This document shows positions 35,617 through 40,842 of a stretch of DNA of 40,842 nucleotides, one piece after another. Location: NCBI GenBank assembly GCA_002689465.1, contig NZGJ01000011.1, positions 15,997 through 56,838 of the forward strand, in the 5' to 3' direction. How positions within the stretch are numbered: the stretch's first letter is position 1; the number at the start of each line of letters is the position of its first letter. Under the pieces are notes generated by a model. That model saw only the letters and a list, made by a program, of their open reading frames with translations, was not told the DNA's origin and ran no database searches. Origin of the DNA: Rhodospirillaceae bacterium. Lineage in GTDB: Bacteria; Pseudomonadota; Alphaproteobacteria; MPNO01; UBA830. A program made the translations under genes and the position numbers.

Positions 35617-36366
35617 ATGAAAACAGTTGCTGTTATTCCGGCTCGCATGGGCTCATCGCGATTTCCGGGCAAACCGCTCGCGCCATTACATGGCCGGGCG
35701 ATGATCGAACATGTCTATAAAAGGACGGCCATGTGCCCGGATCTCGCGGATGTCGTTGTTGCAACTTGCGACACGGAAATCCGCGATGCCGTCGAAGCAT
35801 TTGGCGGTAAGGCGGTTATGACGGCCGATACGCATGAACGGGCCAGCGATCGGATGGCAGAAGCCGCGCAAAGCCTTGAGGGAGATATCTTCGTGCTTGT
35901 CCAGGGCGACGAGCCGATGACGTTTCCCGATATGATCACCGAAGCGGTTTCGCCTTTCTCGGCAGATCCCGGCGTTGCCTGTGTTAATCTGACCAAGCAA
36001 ATCCTCGATATAGACGAGTTCAAAAGCCCCAATACCATCAAAGTCGTCATCGGTACCGGCGAAGACGCGTTGTACATGTCGCGGTCGGAGATCCCGACGC
36101 TTGCCAATAGCAACTTCCGTGATATCGCGGCATTTAAACAGGTATGTATTATTCCGTTCCGGCGCGATGCTCTGGAGTGCTACACGGCGTTGTTCCCCAC
36201 ACCTGGCGAGATTGCCGAATCGATTGATATGTTGCGGTTTCTTGAGCACGGACTACCGGTTCGGATGGTCAAAACGGCATTCGATACCCATGCGGTGGAT
36301 ACTCAGGACGACCTCGATCACGTATCCGCCCTGATGGCGAATGATTCACTTATGAACAGGTACTGA
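35617..36366 (+). CDS. KdsB-like 3-deoxy-2-ulosonate cytidylyltransferase
   Basis: The 249-residue protein resembles CMP-Kdo synthetase: IPARMGSSRFPGKPLAPL (7-24), VVVATCD, QGDEP (96-100). The family's usual HxxGTDR region reads HERASDRMAE here, so Kdo itself may not be the substrate. This is a second CMP-sugar synthetase in the operon, beside the LegF-like one. It would activate a different 2-keto-3-deoxy sugar, possibly made or changed by the adjacent radical SAM and dehydrogenase enzymes. Genomes usually also carry a housekeeping kdsB; none is visible here. Confidence 0.8.
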   Translation: MKTVAVIPARMGSSRFPGKPLAPLHGRAMIEHVYKRTAMCPDLADVVVATCDTEIRDAVEAFGGKAVMTADTHERASDRMAEAAQSLEGDIFVLVQGDEPMTFPDMITEAVSPFSADPGVACVNLTKQILDIDEFKSPNTIKVVIGTGEDALYMSRSEIPTLANSNFRDIAAFKQVCIIPFRRDALECYTALFPTPGEIAESIDMLRFLEHGLPVRMVKTAFDTHAVDTQDDLDHVSALMANDSLMNRY

Positions 36367-36373
36367 ACCGGCG

Positions 36374-37315
36374 ATGACTTTCCGAGTGCTTATCTCCGCC
36401 CCATACTTTTTACCCGAAATCGACCGCTTTAAGACGTTCTTCGACGAAAACAATATCGAACCCGTCATTGCGCCCGTTGAAGAACGGCTCGAAGAAGCGG
36501 AACTACTGGAACTGATATCCGACATCGACGGCATAGTCTGCGGCGATGATCGGTTAACTGCCAGGGTTTTCGATGCAGCGCCGCGGCTGAAGGTCGTTTC
36601 CAAATGGGGAACCGGGATTGATTCCATCGACAGAGCCGCCGCCGCGGCGCGCAATATTGCCGTCTGCCGGACACCCGACGCTTTCACGGAGCCGGTTGCA
36701 GATACTGTGCTCGGGTATATTTTGTGCTTTGCCCGGAACCTGCCCTTCATGGATACAGCCATGAAACAGGGAACATGGAAAAAAATTCCCGGCCGTGCAA
36801 TGAACGAATCAATTGTCGGCGTGGTAGGGGTCGGCGCGATTGGCTGCGCCATTCTGCGCCGAGCCGCACCGTTCGGCCCCCGGTTGCTGGGATACGATCC
36901 CGCGGATATCGATCCTAAAACGATTGCGGAAGTTGGCGTAGAGATGACATCGCTCGAAGATCTGCTTGCCCGGTCGGATTTTGTCAGCATCAACTGCGAT
37001 CTAAATGGATCATCGTTTCACCTGATGAATGCCGAAACCTTTGCGCTGATGCAGTCCCACGCCATCATCGTCAACGCCGCCCGCGGCCCGGTGATCGACG
37101 AAAAAGACCTGATTTCCGCCCTTCAAAGCGGCGCGATCGCGGGTGCAGCCATGGACGTGTTCGAAGACGAACCGCTACCGGTTGATAGTCCGCTTCGTGC
37201 GATGGACAACGTGCTGATAGCCCCGCATAACAGCAATTCCAGTCGGATGGCCTGGGAGCGAGTCCATCTGAATACGCTGAACCAGTTGGTCTCGGAACTG
37301 GAAAAACGAGCGTAA
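36374..37315 (+). CDS. D-isomer-specific 2-hydroxyacid dehydrogenase
   Basis: This 313-residue NAD(P)-dependent enzyme of the phosphoglycerate dehydrogenase type has the nucleotide loop GVVGVGAIG (149-157) and the catalytic set Arg237 in NAARGPV, Glu266 in DVFEDEP and His285 in APHNSNS. It oxidises a D-2-hydroxyacid or reduces a 2-ketoacid. As an operon member beside a KdsB-like protein, it could act on an ulosonic acid or its precursor, but a serine-pathway-like substrate cannot be excluded. It follows the cytidylyltransferase by 7 bases. Confidence 0.85.
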   Translation: MTFRVLISAPYFLPEIDRFKTFFDENNIEPVIAPVEERLEEAELLELISDIDGIVCGDDRLTARVFDAAPRLKVVSKWGTGIDSIDRAAAAARNIAVCRTPDAFTEPVADTVLGYILCFARNLPFMDTAMKQGTWKKIPGRAMNESIVGVVGVGAIGCAILRRAAPFGPRLLGYDPADIDPKTIAEVGVEMTSLEDLLARSDFVSINCDLNGSSFHLMNAETFALMQSHAIIVNAARGPVIDEKDLISALQSGAIAGAAMDVFEDEPLPVDSPLRAMDNVLIAPHNSNSSRMAWERVHLNTLNQLVSELEKRA

Positions 37316-37330
37316 CGCGCCCGACTTAAC

Positions 37331-39244
37331 ATGGTCCAGACATCGATAATTGTACGAGCGTTCAACGAGGCAAAGCACCTGCCTGCTTTGTTTGATGGAA
37401 TAGATGCGCAGAGCTATCGTGACTTCGAGGTCATATTGGTCGATTCCGGATCCTATGACCGTACCCGCGAAATTGCGGAGGCGCGGGGCGCGCGGCTCGT
37501 GCGGATCAACAGCCAAGATTTTACGTTTGGGTATAGCCTGAATATCGGCATCGAAGCCGCAAAGGGCGAATATATGGTCATCGTTTCGGCACATACGGTG
37601 CCGGTAGACAATGAGTGGTTGGCCCGCATGATTGCGCCATTGCAGGATGACGGTGTTGTCATGAGCTATGGCCGTCAGATTGGTGTGGCTGAATCGAAGT
37701 TTTCCGAAGCGAACGATTTTGACAGGTTTTTCGGTCCGCGCGGGCGCGATGACACACCGCGAAATATCAAGGCCAACAACGCGAATTCTGCAATCCGAAA
37801 AACGGAATGGACGATGAAAAAATTTCATCCACTTCTGCCCGGACTCGAAGATGCAGACTGGGCATTGCACTGGTTGCGCTGCGACCGGCGGGTCGTGTAT
37901 TTGCCAGACGCAACGATCCGGCACATCCACGAGGAAACATGGCCGCAGATTCGGCGACGATTCTACCGCGAAGCGGTCGCCGCCCGACGGATCGGTCTAC
38001 TTGGCAGACGCCATATCCCGCGGGAAGTGTTGCGCGATTTTCGGCGGATATTCAAAGATGTGGCTCTCTGTTTCCGGCCGGCTGGGAATCCGGTGGCGAC
38101 ACGCCTGAATGTTGCCCGCCGTCTTGCCGACGTATTGATGTACCGGGCAAGCAAGACCGCCGGCATGATCCGGGGCCTTACTGACCGAAACCCCCTCGAT
38201 TCACGCGAGTCCGAGGAGGTTGTCTTCTTCAACCGCAGCAACCGTGCCGTCGTCATTCAGGGCCCGGGCCGGGCAAAGCTCGAAGTGCGCGACTTGCCAA
38301 GCCTAAAACCGGGCGACGTGCTAATACGGGTTGATCACGTCGCTGTCTGCGCTACGGACCTCGAAATACTCGATGGTGATCTTGGGTATTACAAGAACGG
38401 CATGGCTTCGTTTCCAATCGTCCCGGGGCATGAATTTTCCGGTCACATCGTCGCGACCGGCAGCAATGTCGATACGTTGGCGGAAGGTAATCCTGTGGTG
38501 GTCGAATGTATTCAGAGTTGCGGCGTTTGTGACGAATGCCGTGCCGGAAATCCGATCGGCTGTGATGAGCGGACGGAACTGGGAGTCATGCGGCGCGATG
38601 GAGCGTATGCTGAATATCTTACCGCGCCCGCCCGTTTTGCTCACCGAATTCCCGATGACCTGCCACTTGTTAAAGCAGCTTTGGCCGAACCGGTCGCGGT
38701 GATTCTGAAAGGACTCGGCCGGATCGATCCGTTTCTTTCGACGCGACCTGCGCCGCAGAAATATGCGGTTCTGGGCGCCGGCCCGTTGGGTCATATCTGC
38801 GCCAAAGTTCTTGCCCATCGGGGGCACAACGTAACTGCGTTCGATCGGAACCCGGAACGGTTGGCGTATTTCGACGGCACCGGAATAGAAACATCGCAAT
38901 CGCTCAAGGGGTTGAAGGATTTTGATGCGATCATCGAAATAACCGGTGATCCGGATGTACTTGATTCAGCGCTTCACGCCAGCCGCGCAAATGTCGTAAT
39001 TCTGCTGCTGGGTTTACCCTATGGCGAAAAGAATTTTTCATTCGAGGCAGTCGCAGCCCACGACAAGACCGTGATCGGATCAGTGGGTAGTACGGCGGCG
39101 GATTTCGACATCGCAATCGACCTATTGCCAAAGTTGAACCTCGATCGCCATCTTGAATGCCGGCTGCCGTTGGACTCATTCGAAGAAGCGTGGCGCAGAG
39201 CGCGACACGGCGAAGGGCTGAAAATCATCCTGGACGTTGCGTGA
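37331..39244 (+). CDS. Glycosyltransferase family 2 / zinc alcohol dehydrogenase fusion
   Basis: One 637-residue frame holds two enzymes. Residues 1 to about 290 are a GT2-like glycosyltransferase with SIIVRAFNEAKHLPALFDGI; where most GT2 enzymes have DxD it reads VSAHTVP. Residues about 300-637 are a medium-chain zinc alcohol dehydrogenase. Catalytic zinc ligands are Cys340 and His367/Glu368 in PGHEFSG, four structural-zinc cysteines (397, 400, 403, 411) lie in CGVCDECRAGNPIGC, and the NAD loop is VLGAGPLG (480-487). No stop or frameshift separates the halves. The GTGA at its end starts the next gene. It could oxidise a sugar and transfer it or a related sugar. Confidence 0.85.
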   Translation: MVQTSIIVRAFNEAKHLPALFDGIDAQSYRDFEVILVDSGSYDRTREIAEARGARLVRINSQDFTFGYSLNIGIEAAKGEYMVIVSAHTVPVDNEWLARMIAPLQDDGVVMSYGRQIGVAESKFSEANDFDRFFGPRGRDDTPRNIKANNANSAIRKTEWTMKKFHPLLPGLEDADWALHWLRCDRRVVYLPDATIRHIHEETWPQIRRRFYREAVAARRIGLLGRRHIPREVLRDFRRIFKDVALCFRPAGNPVATRLNVARRLADVLMYRASKTAGMIRGLTDRNPLDSRESEEVVFFNRSNRAVVIQGPGRAKLEVRDLPSLKPGDVLIRVDHVAVCATDLEILDGDLGYYKNGMASFPIVPGHEFSGHIVATGSNVDTLAEGNPVVVECIQSCGVCDECRAGNPIGCDERTELGVMRRDGAYAEYLTAPARFAHRIPDDLPLVKAALAEPVAVILKGLGRIDPFLSTRPAPQKYAVLGAGPLGHICAKVLAHRGHNVTAFDRNPERLAYFDGTGIETSQSLKGLKDFDAIIEITGDPDVLDSALHASRANVVILLLGLPYGEKNFSFEAVAAHDKTVIGSVGSTAADFDIAIDLLPKLNLDRHLECRLPLDSFEEAWRRARHGEGLKIILDVA

Positions 39245-40842
39245 CCTTTACCGTCCCGGCACCCTCGGCCGTGATGCTTGCGAAGCCGGGCCTCTTCAAT
39301 GTTGGCCGGATATTTTTTGCGGTGTGCAGTGGTCAACGGGTTTATCTTCTGGATACAAACACCCGCAGACCATATGAACGGGTTCTGTTCCCCGGTATGG
39401 TGGGAGTGCGCAAATTACTGCTGCGCTTCCAGAGCGTCCGCGATGCGAACGAACTGGATGAACGACTGGCCCAGACGAGAGACTATCGCGCGGTGTTGTT
39501 GCTAGCAGATATATTTGGCCAAATTGAAGATTGGCAGAACCGGCACTTTGGATTCAGCCGGATCGACAAAGATTTGCCGGCATTCGCGCAGAGCTATCGC
39601 GCGACAATCTGTTCAGAGATGGAGCACCGTCAATTCGAGATGTTCGCTGCCGAATGCATGGTTCGGCGGCACCCTGATGCTCGGCTGACGTTTTCGGGCA
39701 TTGACCAAAGCACTCGTGGCGCGATTGGTTCTCTCGAGGCCCTGAAGGATGTTCAACTGCCCCGGGCCGCTTTGCGCTTGGCGGGACTGACGAACCGTAT
39801 TCGAAATATCTTTGCCGGAATTGTCCTTATGGCGCTGTATTTCACGCGTATTCTTCTCTTGGTACGCCCGACCAAACCGGTAGCCGAAGACTGTTTTATG
39901 ATGGCGGACTACGTCAGTGATGAAGACGATAACAAATTCTACCAAGCGGCATGCGAATTCGGCACCGTTATTCTGGTGCCCAGAACGCCTACGACCGAAC
40001 TGCGCCGGTTGCCGGAGGGGTTCGTGCCGGTTTTGAGGCACCGGCGGGATGGCGTGGTCCCCGTCTCGCAACTGGGGGCGGTGGTGTTGCGGCGCCTGCG
40101 CGATTGTCTTTCGGTTTATCGTCATCTCGGCGGCCTCGAATTGCAGCAATTTGCTATGGCGCTTTCCTGGACGTTTAAGCTTGCCGAGTTCGAGGCATTT
40201 TTTCGCCTCGGGCGGCCAAAGGTCTTTTTCGCCCGCGATTGCTACAATCCCGATCACATTCTTCGACATCAGGTCCTGACCGGGATCGGTGCAGTCCATA
40301 TCGGTATGAACGTCGGGTACCCGTGTTATTCGATCTTGTTTCCGACAACACGCTATATCAGTTTCGATTGCTTTTTCGTCTATGGTACGGCGTTGTATAA
40401 AAAGCACTATGCCGAAACATGGCCGGCCGAGATGGAATTGATTTCGATCGGTCCTTTTCGCGTCGACGAAGCGCGGTTTACGGAAGCCCGGCAGGGTGCC
40501 GGCAATGGAGATATTGCAGTCTTTACAGGGCCGTTCATCCATGAGCCGGCGATGGTCCGATTTGTCCGGGAACTGGCCCTGAGCCTACCCGAGCGGCAAA
40601 TTCTCCTGCAGGTTAAAAAATTTTTCAGGAACCTAAAACCTGGCCGGGATTATGTAAGGGACTGTACCGACGGATTGCCCAACGTCATTCCCGTAAACGA
40701 CGATGTCTACGATATTTTGAAGCAGGTGACTTATTCGGTTACTGATCCTAGTTCTATAGTAGTGGAAGCAATGTCGCTCGGCAGGGTCAGTTTCCTCGCC
40801 GATCTATCGTCGTGGCAGCGGTCATGTTATTTTCGCGACTTC
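39241..40842 (+). CDS. Large unfinished glycan-locus protein, possible glycosyltransferase (partial)
   Basis: An open frame of 534 codons runs to the right edge with no stop; the protein is truncated by the window. It starts with GTG overlapping the previous stop, or possibly ATG at 39274. One membrane-like helix is seen near residue 200 (IFAGIVLMALYFTRILLLV). The C-terminal visible part has VIPVNDDVYDILKQVTYSVT and DPSSIVVEAMSLGRVSFLAD, which resemble the donor-binding end of GT-B glycosyltransferases and capsule polysaccharide proteins. I do not recognise a family. Translational coupling to the fusion gene supports a role in the same glycan. Confidence 0.75.
   Translation, partial: MTFTVPAPSAVMLAKPGLFNVGRIFFAVCSGQRVYLLDTNTRRPYERVLFPGMVGVRKLLLRFQSVRDANELDERLAQTRDYRAVLLLADIFGQIEDWQNRHFGFSRIDKDLPAFAQSYRATICSEMEHRQFEMFAAECMVRRHPDARLTFSGIDQSTRGAIGSLEALKDVQLPRAALRLAGLTNRIRNIFAGIVLMALYFTRILLLVRPTKPVAEDCFMMADYVSDEDDNKFYQAACEFGTVILVPRTPTTELRRLPEGFVPVLRHRRDGVVPVSQLGAVVLRRLRDCLSVYRHLGGLELQQFAMALSWTFKLAEFEAFFRLGRPKVFFARDCYNPDHILRHQVLTGIGAVHIGMNVGYPCYSILFPTTRYISFDCFFVYGTALYKKHYAETWPAEMELISIGPFRVDEARFTEARQGAGNGDIAVFTGPFIHEPAMVRFVRELALSLPERQILLQVKKFFRNLKPGRDYVRDCTDGLPNVIPVNDDVYDILKQVTYSVTDPSSIVVEAMSLGRVSFLADLSSWQRSCYFRDF

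Noticed and set aside
1-40842. CRISPR array, insertion sequence or prophage
   Set aside because: I found no regularly spaced repeats, transposase, integrase or phage structural genes on either strand by reading.

Overview
The window looks like a free-living alphaproteobacterium, perhaps Rhodospirillales-like (inferred from gene order and families only). GC content is fairly high. The left half carries a gene order I know from alphaproteobacteria: hemY / mic60 / hemD / hemC divergent from tsaD, then gpsA, an EVE-domain gene and acs, followed by rsmB, rpe and a heparinase II/III gene.

Region 1 (1-5.4 kb): a tRNA-Thr(CGT) gene and a tightly overlapping minus-strand haem operon, hemC, hemD and hemY. 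HemD and the alphaproteobacterial Mic60 (mitofilin) protein form one continuous reading frame. Region 2 (5.5-14.2 kb): tsaD, a badly decayed formylglycine-generating-enzyme-like pseudogene, then an accessory set (cupin, alpha/beta hydrolase, two Fe(II)/2-oxoglutarate-type oxygenases) wrapped around gpsA, then an EVE protein, a Rieske ferredoxin and acetyl-CoA synthetase. Region 3 (14.2-18.9 kb): a small SDHAF4/DUF1674 gene, rsmB, rpe and a heparinase II/III-like protein.

Region 4 (18.9 kb to the right edge) is a surface-glycan locus. A UDP-sugar dehydrogenase gene diverges from a long plus-strand operon. The operon opens with a winged-helix regulator that has a Rossmann-like C-terminal domain and with a NusG/RfaH-like antiterminator. 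An ops-like sequence follows, then a legionaminic-acid pathway: legB, legC, legG, legI, a NeuD/LegH-type acetyltransferase, a CBS-nucleotidyltransferase of the PtmE type and a CMP-sugar synthetase. Within it lies an N-acetyl sugar amidotransferase with HisF-like and HisH-like partners, which predicts an acetamidino group on the sugar. Next come a 58-residue unknown protein, a Maf/DUF115 protein, a cobalamin-type radical SAM enzyme, a KdsB-like cytidylyltransferase, a 2-hydroxyacid dehydrogenase, a glycosyltransferase-alcohol dehydrogenase fusion, and an unfinished large reading frame that runs off the edge.

Most neighbours in region 4 overlap by 4 bases (ATGA/GTGA) or lie a few tens of bases apart, so they are probably co-transcribed. 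Working together they would make, activate, amidinate and transfer an acetamidino-legionaminic-type nonulosonic acid. A second, less familiar activated sugar may be made by the radical SAM / KdsB-like / dehydrogenase block. That block, the fusion protein and the regulatory region are the most likely places for undescribed biology.
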